Part shown: piece by piece, positions 36,177 to 45,586 of the stretch | How the letters are laid out: each line of letters opens with the position of its first letter | Position numbering within the stretch: the stretch's first letter is position 1 | Source of the DNA: SG8-30 sp963695155 | GTDB lineage: Bacteria; Pseudomonadota; Gammaproteobacteria; Steroidobacterales; Steroidobacteraceae | Direction: 5' to 3' | Length of the DNA stretch: 64,000 bases | NCBI GenBank assembly: GCA_963695155.1 | Contig: CAVOGD010000006.1 | Location: forward strand, 372,001 to 436,000 | The notes under the pieces: generated by a model | What the model was told of the DNA's origin: nothing | What the model saw: only the letters and a program-made list of their open reading frames with translations | Database searches by the model: none | Translations under genes and position numbers: made by a program

Positions 36177-37130
36177 TCAGCGGCGCGACAGCTGCCAGCG
36201 ATAGTTGACGTTGTCGCAACCCCCGGCGCCCTGCAGGTCGCGGTCAGCAGCGCCGCCGTTGCCGGGGGCGCAGGTGGCCAGGATGCCGGTGATGTCCTGC
36301 GGCACCCTGACACCGTGGCAGCTGATCTCGAATGATTCAGTCATGAGCGCCAGCAGGTGCTGCCCGGCGTCAGGTGCATCGAGCTGCAGGCTGCCGGCCA
36401 GCGGCAGCACGCCACTGAAGGCCGAGCAGTCATCCGCCTGGTATTGCACGTTCAGCCAGCCCATCACCGAGTTGAAGCTGCCGCTGTCCGGCGCGTCTTC
36501 ACGGAAGTAGACCTGGCCGGAGGCACTGACGTTCATCCCGGGTTGCGAGAAGCTGGCGCTCACCGTGCCCCGATAGGAGCGCCGGGTGGGTGGTTCCGGC
36601 TGCTGCGCGGGCTTCGGCTGCTGCAGGCCGCACAGGTAGTCTGCAATGCGGCGCGCGATGGACTCCGACACGTAGATGGCCTCGTTCGCCGGGACGGTGC
36701 CCGTGTCCGTGCGCAGGATCGTGTTGCTCTCGGCGCTGCGGACGTCGATGGTCCAGCTGACGCTATCTTCCGTCGTGCTGACCGAGCCATCGACGAAGAT
36801 ATTGGGGTCGATCAGCTGGCTCGTGTCCATGCGCGTAGCCGGGTCGACGTACTTTGATTGCGAGAACTCGATTTCCTTCAGGATCTCGTCGCGCCGCATC
36901 CACTCGGTGATGGCCATATGGCAGTCGGCAAATTCGGGACTGTTATTTGCAAGTTCCGCCAGGTCGACCATTACCAGTTCGGCGAGGCCCTTGCCGAGGT
37001 AGTCATGCGGCCCGGAACCCTCGAAATACTTCACTGCCACGGCAGGGCCGTCCTTATATTCCGCGGCCATGGCCGGGGCGGTCGCAAGGCAGGCGACCAG
37101 GCAGAGGGCGGTGCGCAGCTCACTGGACAT
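36177..37130 (-). CDS. Secreted CsgG/FlgO-like protein with unknown C-terminal domain
   Basis: 317 residues with a signal peptide (LRTALCLVACLATAPAMA, cleavage near 22). Residues 30-165 resemble the CsgG-type periplasmic fold: LGKGLAELVMVDLAEL, RRDEILKEIEFSQSKYVDPAT and FVDGSVSTTEDSVSWTIDVR. After a Pro/Gln-rich linker (about 168-182) comes a Cys-bearing beta-rich region (VSASGQVYFREDAP, FEISCHGVRVPQDITGIL) without a recognised family. There is no lipobox, so it is not a standard CsgG lipoprotein. Monocistronic. Confidence 0.7.
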   Translation of the reverse strand: MSSELRTALCLVACLATAPAMAAEYKDGPAVAVKYFEGSGPHDYLGKGLAELVMVDLAELANNSPEFADCHMAITEWMRRDEILKEIEFSQSKYVDPATRMDTSQLIDPNIFVDGSVSTTEDSVSWTIDVRSAESNTILRTDTGTVPANEAIYVSESIARRIADYLCGLQQPKPAQQPEPPTRRSYRGTVSASFSQPGMNVSASGQVYFREDAPDSGSFNSVMGWLNVQYQADDCSAFSGVLPLAGSLQLDAPDAGQHLLALMTESFEISCHGVRVPQDITGILATCAPGNGGAADRDLQGAGGCDNVNYRWQLSRR

Positions 37131-37328
37131 CGATGCTGCCTTCCGGAGAGATCAGGATCGGCGCAATTCTGCGCGCATTGCCAGACGGTCCGCCAGCGGG
37201 AGTTGATCGATGCCGCATCCGCTAGTCGGTTGAGCGCAATGCTTAGTTCATCTGGTCTGAGGTGCCAGGCAATTTCGCAGCTGGCTGCGCGGCGCTGACC
37301 GCCTTGTCGCCCTCAAGAACCTCCCGCC

Positions 37329-38420
37329 CTACACGTTGAAGCGGAAGTACAGCACGTCGCCCTCGCGCACGACGTACTCCTTGCCCTCCAGCCGCATCTT
37401 GCCGGCATCGCGCGCGCCCGCCTCGCCCTGGCAGGCGATGTAGTCGTCGTAGGCGATGGTCTCCGCGCGGATGAAGCCGCGCTCGAAGTCCGTGTGGATG
37501 GCGCCGGCCGCCTGCGGCGCCGTGGCGCCCTGCACGATGGTCCAGGCGCGCACCGCCTTGGGCCCGGCCGTGAAGAAGGTCAGCAGGCCCAGCAGCCGGT
37601 AGGCGGCGTGCACCACGCGGTCGAGCCCGGGCTCGTCGAGCCCGAGGTCGGCCAGGAACGAGGCGCGGTCCTCCGCGTCCAGCTGCGCGATCTCGGCCTC
37701 GATCGCGGCGCACACCGGCACCACCTCGGAACCTTCGCGCTCGGCCAGCTCGCGCACGGCGTCCAGCATCGGGTTGTGGTCCAGGCCGCCTTCCAGCACG
37801 TTGGCCACGTACATGACCGGCTTGGCGGTCAGCAGCGGCAGTTCGCGCAGCCTGCCGCGCGTGTACTCGTCGAGCGGCAGCGCACGAACCGGGCGCCCGG
37901 CGTCCAGGTGCGCGCGCAGGCCGAGCAGCGCATCGCGCCAGCGCACCGAGTCCTTGTCGCCCGCCTTGGACGCCTTCTCGGCGCGCGCCAGGGCCTTCTC
38001 CACCGACTCGAGGTCGGCCAGCGCGAGCTCCGTGTTGATGATCTCGATGTCGGCCCGCGGATCGATGCGGCCGGAGACGTGCACGACGTCGGGATCCTCG
38101 AAGCAGCGCACCACGTGCGCGATGGCGTCCGTCTCGCGGATGTTGGCCAGGAACTGGTTGCCCAGCCCCTCGCCCTGGGACGCGCCGGCCACCAGGCCCG
38201 CGATGTCCACGAACTCCACCGTCGTCGGCAGCACCTCCTGGGGCTTGGCGATGCGGGCAATCGCCTTGAGCCGCGGATCGGGTACCGGCACGACGCCCAC
38301 GTTCGGGTTGATCGTGCAGAACGGGTAGTTCTCGGCGGCGGCGCGCGCCTGCGTGAGCGCGTTGAACAGGGTCGACTTGCCGACATTGGGCAGGCCGACG
38401 ATTCCACATCGGATAGGCAT
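37329..38420 (-). CDS. ychF: Redox-regulated ATPase YchF (OLA1 family)
   Basis: 363 residues, identical in length to E. coli YchF. P-loop GIVGLPNVGKSTLFNALTQ (7-25), FVDIAGLVAGASQGEGLGNQ as the switch region and the C-terminal TGS domain AIHTDFERGFIRAETIAYDD. It binds ATP rather than GTP because its G4-type motif is altered, and associates with ribosomes during stress. The start is ATG 38420, the last gene of the prs-rplY-pth-ychF run. Confidence 0.96.
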   Translation of the reverse strand: MPIRCGIVGLPNVGKSTLFNALTQARAAAENYPFCTINPNVGVVPVPDPRLKAIARIAKPQEVLPTTVEFVDIAGLVAGASQGEGLGNQFLANIRETDAIAHVVRCFEDPDVVHVSGRIDPRADIEIINTELALADLESVEKALARAEKASKAGDKDSVRWRDALLGLRAHLDAGRPVRALPLDEYTRGRLRELPLLTAKPVMYVANVLEGGLDHNPMLDAVRELAEREGSEVVPVCAAIEAEIAQLDAEDRASFLADLGLDEPGLDRVVHAAYRLLGLLTFFTAGPKAVRAWTIVQGATAPQAAGAIHTDFERGFIRAETIAYDDYIACQGEAGARDAGKMRLEGKEYVVREGDVLYFRFNV

Positions 38421-38442
38421 CGTATTTCCGGCGCGACGGGCG

Positions 38443-39063
38443 TCAGCCCTTGTCGCCGTCCTCTGTTTCGGTTTCGGCCGTCGCCGCGCGTGCATGCAGC
38501 CGGTTCATGACCTTCTCGGCGCCTTCGGCCAGCAGGCGCGGCAGTTCGTCGGCGGCGCGCGCCACGGCGTCTTGCGTGAGCCGCTCCTGCCCGGCGGCGG
38601 CGCGCTGCAGCACATAGTCGATCACGTCGTCGCGGCTGCCGGGGTGGCCGATGCCGAGCCGCAGCCGCCAGAATCCTTCACCCAGGTGGCTGATGGCGTC
38701 GGTCAGCCCGTTGTGGCCGCCCGCCCCACCACCCAGCTTGAGCCGTGCGGTGCCCGGCGCAAGGTCCAGGTCGTCGTGCGCCACCAGCAACTGCTCCGGC
38801 GGGACCGACAGGTAGTCGCAGATCGAGCGGATGGATAGCCCGCTGCGGTTCATGTAGGTCATCGGCTTGAGCAGCCACAGGTCCGCGCTGCCGACGGTCA
38901 CGCGGCCCGCCTCGCCACCATAGCGGCGCTCGGTCTTGAGCCGCCCGCCATGCCGCCGCACCAGCTCGTCGACGAACCAGAACCCGGCGTTGTGACGGGT
39001 CGCGGCATATTCCGGCCCCGGATTGCCGAGGCCGACGACCACACGCAATGCAAGACCGGCCAT
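38443..39063 (-). CDS. pth: Peptidyl-tRNA hydrolase
   Basis: 206 residues. VVVGLGNPGPEYAATRHNAGFWF contains catalytic His24, and KPMTYMNRSG and HDDLDLAPGTARLK are family motifs. GGGAGGHNGLTDAISHLG closes the substrate site. Releases tRNA from prematurely terminated peptides. Start at ATG 39063, between rplY and ychF as usual in Gammaproteobacteria. Confidence 0.96.
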   Translation of the reverse strand: MAGLALRVVVGLGNPGPEYAATRHNAGFWFVDELVRRHGGRLKTERRYGGEAGRVTVGSADLWLLKPMTYMNRSGLSIRSICDYLSVPPEQLLVAHDDLDLAPGTARLKLGGGAGGHNGLTDAISHLGEGFWRLRLGIGHPGSRDDVIDYVLQRAAAGQERLTQDAVARAADELPRLLAEGAEKVMNRLHARAATAETETEDGDKG

Positions 39064-39144
39064 GGAATTCAAAGAGAAGTCCCGATCGCATCGCCACGCC
39101 GGACGGACCGCCTGTCGGCGCGGTCCGCCCGGCACGGCGTACGG

Positions 39145-39918
39145 TCAGTCCTTCTTCTTCGCCTCGGGCTTCTTCGCCTCTGACTTCTTCGCCTCCGGCT
39201 TCTGCGCCTCGGGCTTCTTGGCGTCGGCGGGCTTCTTGGCGTCGGCGGCCTTCTTGTCGTCGCCCGGCGCAGCCTCGCCTTCCGGCACCTCGCCTTCCGG
39301 CGCAACGGCCAGCGCCTCCGCCACCGGCGCCACCTCTTCCTCGGCGCGCGGCGCGTGCACCGTCACCACCGGCGCATCGTGGCCCTGCACCAGCTCGGGC
39401 AGCTGCACGCCTGCCGGCAGCTTGATCTCGGACAGGTGGATCAGCTGGTTGAGGCCCAGCTCCAGGACGTCCACCTCGATGAACTCCGGCAGGTCCTTCG
39501 GCAGGCACAGCACCTCGAGTTCCTTGCGCAGGTGCGAGATGATCCCGCCCTGGCCCTTGACGCCGATGCACGATGCCTCGTTGAGGAAGTGCAGCGGAAT
39601 GTGCAGGCGGATCGCCTCGCCCGCGAAGACGCGCTGGAAGTCCACGTGCAGGATCTGGTTCTTGTAGGGGTGTCGCTGCAGGTCCTTCAGCACCGCGGCC
39701 TGCTGCTCCTCGCCGACCCGGATGGCCAGGATCGTCGAGTAGCAGCGCTCGTCGCCGAGCACCTGCAGCAGCTTGGTGTGGTTGAACGACAGCGGGCGCG
39801 CTTCCTGCGGGCCGCCGTAGAGGATCGCCGGGACTTTTCCGTCACGACGCAGGCGGCGGCTCGCACCCTTGCCCTGGTCGTCACGGAACTCGGCGACGAG
39901 TTCGAAAGACGTTTTCAT
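39145..39918 (-). CDS. rplY: 50S ribosomal protein L25 (Ctc/TL5 type)
   Basis: 257 residues: N-terminal 5S-rRNA-binding L25 domain (GASRRLRRDGKVPAILYGG), a TL5-type C-terminal beta domain (VDVLELGLNQLIHLSEIKLP), then an extended tail of Ala, Lys, Pro and Glu with repeats of AKKPEA. The enteric form lacks the second domain. The start at ATG 39918 has a GGAG RBS. It lies downstream of prs, the typical position. Confidence 0.94.
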   Translation of the reverse strand: MKTSFELVAEFRDDQGKGASRRLRRDGKVPAILYGGPQEARPLSFNHTKLLQVLGDERCYSTILAIRVGEEQQAAVLKDLQRHPYKNQILHVDFQRVFAGEAIRLHIPLHFLNEASCIGVKGQGGIISHLRKELEVLCLPKDLPEFIEVDVLELGLNQLIHLSEIKLPAGVQLPELVQGHDAPVVTVHAPRAEEEVAPVAEALAVAPEGEVPEGEAAPGDDKKAADAKKPADAKKPEAQKPEAKKSEAKKPEAKKKD

Positions 39919-40024
39919 CTGAGTAGCACTCCTGGAGCATTGAGGCGCCGTCCCGCGACCAGGAACGGCACCCCGACCTGACGGCCACCGGACCCTCCGG
40001 CGGCTCGGCGGGGACCGGGTCCCC

Positions 40025-40978
40025 TCAATCGACAACCAATGAACTGACCGATTCCTCGTCCCGTATGCGCCGCATGGTCTCCGCCAGCAGCTCGGCCACC
40101 GACAGCACGCGGATCCTGTCGCAGCGGCGCGCGGCGTCGCTCAACGGGATCGTGTCGGTCACGACCAGCTCGTCGAGCACCGAGGCGCTGATGTTCTCGA
40201 TGGCGGGGCCCGACAGCACCGGGTGCGTGATGTAGGCAAGCACCTTCGCCGCGCCGTGGTCCTTGAGCGCCTGGGCGGCGAGGCACAGCGTCCCGGCGGT
40301 GTCCACCAGGTCGTCGACGATGATCGCGACCTTGCCGGTCACGTCGCCGATGATGTTCATCACCTGCGCCTCGTTGGGGCGCGGCCGCCGCTTGTCGATG
40401 ATCGCCAGGTCGGCGTCGTCCAGCCGCCGCGCCAGCGCGCGGGCGCGCGCCACGCCGCCGACGTCGGGCGACACGACCACCTTGTTGCGGTACTTCTGCC
40501 GCCAGGCGTCACCCAGCAGCACGGGCGAGGCATAGACGTTGTCCACCGGGATGTCGAAGAAACCCTGGATCTGGTCGGCGTGCAGGTCCACGGTCAGCGC
40601 CCGGTCCACGCCGGCACCCTTGATCATGTTGGCGACCAGCTTGGCCGTGATCGGCACCCGCATGCCGCGCTGCCGGCGATCCTGGCGCGCATAGCCGAAA
40701 TACGGGATGACCGCGGTGATGCGCCCGGCCGAGGCGCGCCGGCAGGCGTCGGCCATCACCAGCAGTTCCATCAGGTGGTCGTTGGCGGGCGGCGAGGTCG
40801 GCTGCACCAGGAACACGTCGCGCCCGCGCACGTTGTCCATCAACTCGACCTGCACCTCGCCGTCGCTGAAGCGGCCCACGAAGGCGCGCCCGAGCGGCTG
40901 CATCAGGTGCCGCGCAATCTCCTGCGCGAGCCAGGGATTCGAGTTCCCGGTGAACACCGTCATCGTCCGCTGGTCCAC
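40025..40978 (-). CDS. prs: Ribose-phosphate pyrophosphokinase
   Basis: 317 residues; makes PRPP from ribose-5-phosphate and ATP for purine, pyrimidine, His and NAD synthesis. The motifs are FSDGEVQVELMDNVRG, YFGYARQDRR, DLHADQIQGFFDIPVDN (metal/ATP) and the PRPP loop IVDDLVDTAGTL. Start MDQRTMTVFTGN; an internal ATG five codons on is an alternative. It follows tRNA-Gln and ispE in the usual order. Confidence 0.96.
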   Translation of the reverse strand: MDQRTMTVFTGNSNPWLAQEIARHLMQPLGRAFVGRFSDGEVQVELMDNVRGRDVFLVQPTSPPANDHLMELLVMADACRRASAGRITAVIPYFGYARQDRRQRGMRVPITAKLVANMIKGAGVDRALTVDLHADQIQGFFDIPVDNVYASPVLLGDAWRQKYRNKVVVSPDVGGVARARALARRLDDADLAIIDKRRPRPNEAQVMNIIGDVTGKVAIIVDDLVDTAGTLCLAAQALKDHGAAKVLAYITHPVLSGPAIENISASVLDELVVTDTIPLSDAARRCDRIRVLSVAELLAETMRRIRDEESVSSLVVD

Positions 40979-40993
40979 GCAATTCCCCTTCTC

Positions 40994-41010
40994 GCCGGCC
41001 TGCGGCCGGC
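40994..41010 (-). terminator. Hairpin between tRNA-Gln and prs
   Basis: Perfect 7-bp stem (40994-41000 and 41004-41010) with a 3-nt loop, 13 nt downstream of the tRNA 3' end on the leftward strand. It could be a weak terminator or a processing boundary before prs. Confidence 0.45.
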
Positions 41011-41022
41011 GGTGGCGTCAAA

Positions 41023-41097
41023 TGGCTGGGGTGGAAGGATTCGAACCTTCGCATGGCGGGATCAAAACCCGCTGCCTTACCACTTGGCTACACCCCA
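41023..41097 (-). tRNA. tRNA-Gln (UUG), CCA encoded
   Basis: 75 nt with encoded CCA. Acceptor stem TGGGGTG/CACCCCA, discriminator G, T stem with loop TTCGAAT-type, and anticodon loop TTTTGAT reading UUG. The gene sits between ispE and prs, a conserved site for tRNA-Gln in Gammaproteobacteria. Confidence 0.95.
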
Positions 41098-41106
41098 TTC
41101 GTTCCG

Positions 41107-41967
41107 TCAGCCAAGCTCGGCGCCGCGCTCCGCATCGCGGCGGCCCACCAGCGGCGAGACGTCGAGCCCGCGCGCCACGAAACCCCGCCACGGCGACGGC
41201 AGCCCGGCCAGGGCCGCGACCGTCTCGTCCCGCCCGCCGAATGCCGCGAACACGCAGGAGCCCGTCCCGGTAAGCCGCGCGGCGCCACGTTGGCCCAGCC
41301 ACTCGAGCGCCCGTCGCACCTCGGGATGCCGCGACACGACCACCGGCTCGCAGTCGTTCCGCCCTCCCGAGCGCAGGTAACTGCGAATTGTGATTGGGGG
41401 GGTATTACGTGTCAATTCAATCGCCTGAAACACCCCTGCCGTCGGGACCGCCACCGCCGGCCAGACGACCGCAAACCAGCTGGGCGGCAGCGCCATCGGC
41501 GTCAGCCGCTCGCCCACGCCCTCGGCCCAGGCCGAGCGGCCGTGCACGAAAACCGGCACATCGGCCCCCAGTTCGAGCCCCAGCGCGGCCAGCCGGTCCT
41601 CGTCCAGGCCCGTCCCCCACAGTTCGTTGAGCGCGACCAGGGTCGTGGCCGCGTCCGAACTGCCGCCCCCCAGTCCGGCCTGCAGCGGGATGTGCTTGCG
41701 CACGCTCACGTCGGCGCCCTGCCGCGTGCCGGTCCGTTCGCGCAGCAGCCGGGCGGCCTGCACCGCCAGGTCGTGCGCGGCCGGCACCTGCGGCGACCCG
41801 GCCACCCGCTGGACCTGCCCGTCGTCGCGGACCCTGAATTCGAGTTCATCGGCCAGGTCGAGCAGCTGGAACACGGTCTGCAGCTCGTGATAGCCGTCCG
41901 GCCGCCGGCCCACCACGTGCAGGAACAGGTTCAGCTTGGCGGGTGCCGGCCAGGCGAGGGAGTTCAA
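41107..41967 (-). CDS. ispE: 4-diphosphocytidyl-2-C-methyl-D-erythritol kinase
   Basis: GHMP-family kinase of the MEP isoprenoid pathway. From TTG 41967 (LNSLAWPAPAKLNLFLHV) it has 286 residues, as in E. coli. PLQAGLGGGSSDAATTL is the ATP loop, PAPAKLNLFLHVVGRRPDGYH the N-terminal signature. The TTG overlaps the lolB stop (TTGA). The longer reading frame upstream is in the lolB region and rejected. Confidence 0.94.
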   Translation of the reverse strand: MNSLAWPAPAKLNLFLHVVGRRPDGYHELQTVFQLLDLADELEFRVRDDGQVQRVAGSPQVPAAHDLAVQAARLLRERTGTRQGADVSVRKHIPLQAGLGGGSSDAATTLVALNELWGTGLDEDRLAALGLELGADVPVFVHGRSAWAEGVGERLTPMALPPSWFAVVWPAVAVPTAGVFQAIELTRNTPPITIRSYLRSGGRNDCEPVVVSRHPEVRRALEWLGQRGAARLTGTGSCVFAAFGGRDETVAALAGLPSPWRGFVARGLDVSPLVGRRDAERGAELG

Positions 41968-42548
41968 GGGGTGAGGTCCCAGCGGCTGACCGCCAGCCTG
42001 ATGCGGGCGCCGTCGCGCTCGGCGGTCAGGCGCGCCGGCAGCCGGTTCCCCTGCACGTCCTGCCAACGATCCATGCTGACCCGCCAGCCGGCCTGCTCGA
42101 AGGCGGGCGGCGCGCCGTCGCGGGCGCCCAGGTTGCGAAACGGAAGCCCCGGCGCCGGCGCCCCCAGCACCCAGTGCCGCAGTGCCCACAGCGGCACCTC
42201 CGCACCCAGCCGGTCCGCCAGCAGTTGTTCCGCCTGCGCGCCTTCGATCCAGGCGCCCTCGCCGTCCTCGAGGCGCATGCCCTGCGGCCCGAGGGTCACG
42301 CGCAGCGCGCCACTGCCGAACGGCCCGCTGATCCTGACGTCGCTCACGCCGCCGGCCTCATGCCAGTCCAGGCTGCCCGATCCGCCCTCGCCACCGACCG
42401 CCACGGCAACGCGCCCCGTCATGCGCCAGTCGGACACGGCCTGCAGGGCAGCCCCGCGCGCGGCCCAGTCCACGGATTCCGTCATGCGGGCCGCGCCCGC
42501 GCAACCCGCCAGGGCGGCGGTCATCATCAGGCACACGACCAGGCGCAT
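41964..42548 (-). CDS. lolB: Outer-membrane lipoprotein receptor LolB
   Basis: 194 residues. Lipobox LAGC gives Cys16. The core has WRMTGRVAVAVGGEGGSGSLDWHE, a LolB-type half-barrel start, and DVRISGPFGSGALRVTL. Accepts lipoproteins from LolA and inserts them into the outer membrane. Location before ispE is classical. Sequence identity in this family is low, so context carries much of the assignment. Confidence 0.9.
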   Translation of the reverse strand: MRLVVCLMMTAALAGCAGAARMTESVDWAARGAALQAVSDWRMTGRVAVAVGGEGGSGSLDWHEAGGVSDVRISGPFGSGALRVTLGPQGMRLEDGEGAWIEGAQAEQLLADRLGAEVPLWALRHWVLGAPAPGLPFRNLGARDGAPPAFEQAGWRVSMDRWQDVQGNRLPARLTAERDGARIRLAVSRWDLTP

Positions 42549-42553
42549 GGCGG

Positions 42554-44209
42554 TCAGCCCTGGTGGCGCGCGACCGTGCGCTGCAGCGAGCGGTTGTCAG
42601 GGCTCGCTTCGCCGGCTTCGGCCCACAGCCGGCGGGCCTCCTCGCGACGCCCCTGCGACCACAGCACCTCGCCGAGGTGCGCCGCCACCTCGGGGTCGCG
42701 GGACCGCTGCCAGGCGCGCTCCAGCCAGGGCAGCGATTCCAGCGGGCGATCGAGCCTGAACAGCGCCCAGCCCACGGAGTCCATCACGGCATAGCTGTCG
42801 GGACGTCCCGCAATGGCGCGGCGCACGAGCTCGTAACCCTCGGCCGCACGATCGGTGCGGTCCGACAGCGTATAACCCAGCGCATTCAGCGCCGTGGGGT
42901 CGTCAGGCCGCTGCCGCAGCACGTCGCGCATCACGGCGACGGCTTCCGGCACCCGGTCCAGGCGCTCCAGCAGGTAAGCGTGGCCGAGCTGCAGGTCGCC
43001 GTCGTCCGGATAGAGCGTCACGATCCGCCGCATCAGCCGCAGCGCTTCGTCGCCCCGCCCCTGCTCCACCCGCCCGCTCGCGAGCCCGGACACCACGTCA
43101 CGGGCACTCTCGGGTGAGGCCTCCAGGAAGTCCTCTAGCACCTGTTCGGCGCGCTCCGGCGCACCGGATTCCTCGCCGAGCCGGTGCGCCCGCAGCTGCG
43201 ACGCCACCGCCCGGGGACCGGACGTCACGCGCTCCAGCAACCGGATCGCGATCGACGTTTCGCCGTGCTTCTCGGCCAGCAGCCCCAGGTAGGCCAGCGC
43301 CGTCGAGTCGCCGCGGGACAGTTGCGCCAGTTCCGTGAAGTGCTTGCTGGCGCCCGCGTAGTCGCGCGCGGACCACGCCAGCGAACCCAGTCCTTCCAGC
43401 GCCTGCGGCACCGCCGTGCCGGACTTGCGCAGGTCCTCGAACAGCTGGCGGGCCTCGTCATCGCGTTCCGCCCTGACCAGCCACCAGCCCAGGTTGAGGC
43501 GCGACAGCGGGTCGCCGTCGGCCGCCAGCGCCTCGGCGAGCACGAGGCCCTCGTCCATCCGGCCCGCCAGCAGCAGCGCCCGCACTTCCGCCAGCTGCGC
43601 CATGCGCCAGCCGGGCCGCAATTCCAGCGCCCGGCGCGCGGCCTGCAGCGCCAGTTCCCCATGTTCCGCCTGCTCCCACAGGACGCTGCGCGCGAGTTGC
43701 GCCTCGGCGAGCCCGGCGTCGCGTCCGGCCAGTCGTTCCATCACCCGCGCCGCGCCGGTGCGGTTCGATTCCCGCGCCAGCGTGGTCATCAGGGCCGTGT
43801 AACCCTCGGCCCGGTCCTGCCACGCGGAGTCCAGCACGGCGGCGAAATGCAGCGCGGCCTCGTCGGTGCGGTACAGGCGCAGCAGCGCCGTCGCCAGGTG
43901 ACGGCGGGCTTCCTCGCTGCCCGGCGCCAGGTCCGTCCAGCGGCGCGCCGCACGGGCGGCCGGGTCCATCTGGCCGCTCTCGAAGGCCGCGCGCGTCGCC
44001 TGCTCCGCAATGCGCGCATCGTCCGACGCCGCGGCCGCACAGGCGAAGGCGCCGGCGGCGCCGGGCCAGTCGCCGCGCGCCAGCGCGCGCTCCGCGGCGG
44101 CCATCTGGGCGGCCGGCGCGCGCGCCGCACACCCACCCGCGGCGGAGGACGGCGGCAGCGCCGCGAGGGTGACCAGCAGGACGGCCGGGACGATCGATCT
44201 GGCGCACAT
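42554..44209 (-). CDS. TPR-repeat protein upstream of lolB
   Basis: 551 residues, signal peptide about 1-25 (SIVPAVLLVTLAALPPSSAAG), then roughly ten TPR-like helical repeats (RDYAGASKHFTELAQLSRGD, GYTLSDRTDRAAEGYELVRR, SYAVMDSVGWALFRLDRP). Such secreted/periplasmic TPR proteins commonly precede lolB in Gammaproteobacteria. Exact function unknown. TATAGT at 44216-44221 (minus strand) lies so near the ATG that, if it is the -10 box, the mRNA would be nearly leaderless. Confidence 0.85.
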   Translation of the reverse strand: MCARSIVPAVLLVTLAALPPSSAAGGCAARAPAAQMAAAERALARGDWPGAAGAFACAAAASDDARIAEQATRAAFESGQMDPAARAARRWTDLAPGSEEARRHLATALLRLYRTDEAALHFAAVLDSAWQDRAEGYTALMTTLARESNRTGAARVMERLAGRDAGLAEAQLARSVLWEQAEHGELALQAARRALELRPGWRMAQLAEVRALLLAGRMDEGLVLAEALAADGDPLSRLNLGWWLVRAERDDEARQLFEDLRKSGTAVPQALEGLGSLAWSARDYAGASKHFTELAQLSRGDSTALAYLGLLAEKHGETSIAIRLLERVTSGPRAVASQLRAHRLGEESGAPERAEQVLEDFLEASPESARDVVSGLASGRVEQGRGDEALRLMRRIVTLYPDDGDLQLGHAYLLERLDRVPEAVAVMRDVLRQRPDDPTALNALGYTLSDRTDRAAEGYELVRRAIAGRPDSYAVMDSVGWALFRLDRPLESLPWLERAWQRSRDPEVAAHLGEVLWSQGRREEARRLWAEAGEASPDNRSLQRTVARHQG

Positions 44210-44310
44210 CGGCGCACTATAACGCAGCGCCCGCGCCTGCCGCGCGGGGCTTGGCTTGTGCTGCCAGCGGCCATCCCGGACAATCCGCCGCGTCAACTGA
44301 CTGGTCCGCC

Positions 44311-45561
44311 ATGCCCATCGTCGTCCTCGGCCTCAATCACCGCACGGCACCCGTGGAAATACGGGAGCGCGTCGTGTTCGACGCGCCGCGGCTGCCCGCT
44401 GCGCTGCACAGCCTGTGCGCGCGGCCCGGCGTGCAGGAAGGGCTGATCGTGTCCACCTGCAACCGCACCGAGGTGTACGGGATCGTCGAGGGTGGCGAGC
44501 CGCTGCTCGCCGACTGGCTGGCCGGGTACCACCAGGCCGGGCCGGACCTGCGGGACTGCTGCTACGAGCTGCATGGACCGGCCGCCATCCAGCACGTCTT
44601 CGCCGTGGCATCGGGCCTCGATTCGCTGATCATCGGCGAGCCGCAGATCCTGGGCCAGCTCAAGGACGCCTACCGCGCGGCCCACGACGCAGGAACCGCC
44701 GGGCCCTTGCTGAACCGCCTCTTCCAGGCCACCTTCGCCGTGGCCAAGCGGGTGCGCACCGAGACGCGCATCGGCGCCAGCGCCGTGTCGGTCGCCTCGG
44801 CGGGCGTGCAGCTGGCGCGGCGCATCTTCGCCGGCTTCGAGCAGCACACCGCGCTGCTGATCGGCGCCGGGGAAATGATCGAACTGACCGGCCGGCACCT
44901 GCATGCGCAGGGCCTCAAGCGCATGATCATCGCCAACCGCAGCCTCGAGCGCGCGCAGCGGCTCGCGCTGGAGTTCAAGGCGTCCGCCATCACGCTGGAC
45001 GCGCTCGACGAGCACCTGGCCCAGGCCGACATCGTCATCAGCTCGACGGCCAGTCCCGTGCCGGTGGTCACGCTGGCGGCGACCCGCGCCGCCATCGCCG
45101 CGCGCCGGCACCGCCCGATGTTCATGCTGGACATCGCCGTGCCGCGCGACATCGAACCGCAGGTGGCCGACCTCGAGGACGTGTTCCTGTACACGATCGA
45201 CGACCTCAAGGACGTCGTGGACCTCAACCTCAAGGCGCGCCAGGACGAGGCGGAGGACGCGCGCCAGCTGGTGGCGCAGGAGGTCGAACGCTTCAGCCTG
45301 GCGCTCAGGACCCTGGACGCCGCGCCGGTCATCAGCATGGTGCGCGCACGCGCGGACCAGACCAAGGCGCAGACGCTCGAGCAGGCGCGGCGCATGCTCG
45401 AGGCAGGCAAGCACGAGGAGGCGCTGGAGTTCCTGGCCAACACCCTGACCAACCGGCTGCTGCACGCGCCGTCGCGGGCGCTGCGGCTGGCGGCAGAACA
45501 GGCCGATGGCGAGCTGATCCGCGCCGCGCACCGCCTGTACGGACTCGATGACCAGGGTTGA
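44311..45561 (+). CDS. hemA: Glutamyl-tRNA reductase
   Basis: 416 residues; first step of tetrapyrrole synthesis by the C5 pathway, reducing Glu-tRNA to glutamate-1-semialdehyde. Catalytic Cys50 in VSTCNRTEVYG; NADPH domain with IGAGEMIELTGRHL and ANRSLERAQRLA; C-terminal dimerization helix. Divergent from the TPR/lolB/ispE run and followed by prfA and prmC, the standard order. Confidence 0.96.
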   Translation: MPIVVLGLNHRTAPVEIRERVVFDAPRLPAALHSLCARPGVQEGLIVSTCNRTEVYGIVEGGEPLLADWLAGYHQAGPDLRDCCYELHGPAAIQHVFAVASGLDSLIIGEPQILGQLKDAYRAAHDAGTAGPLLNRLFQATFAVAKRVRTETRIGASAVSVASAGVQLARRIFAGFEQHTALLIGAGEMIELTGRHLHAQGLKRMIIANRSLERAQRLALEFKASAITLDALDEHLAQADIVISSTASPVPVVTLAATRAAIAARRHRPMFMLDIAVPRDIEPQVADLEDVFLYTIDDLKDVVDLNLKARQDEAEDARQLVAQEVERFSLALRTLDAAPVISMVRARADQTKAQTLEQARRMLEAGKHEEALEFLANTLTNRLLHAPSRALRLAAEQADGELIRAAHRLYGLDDQG

Positions 45562-45586
45562 TGGACCCGCCGGCGCCTGCAAACCC

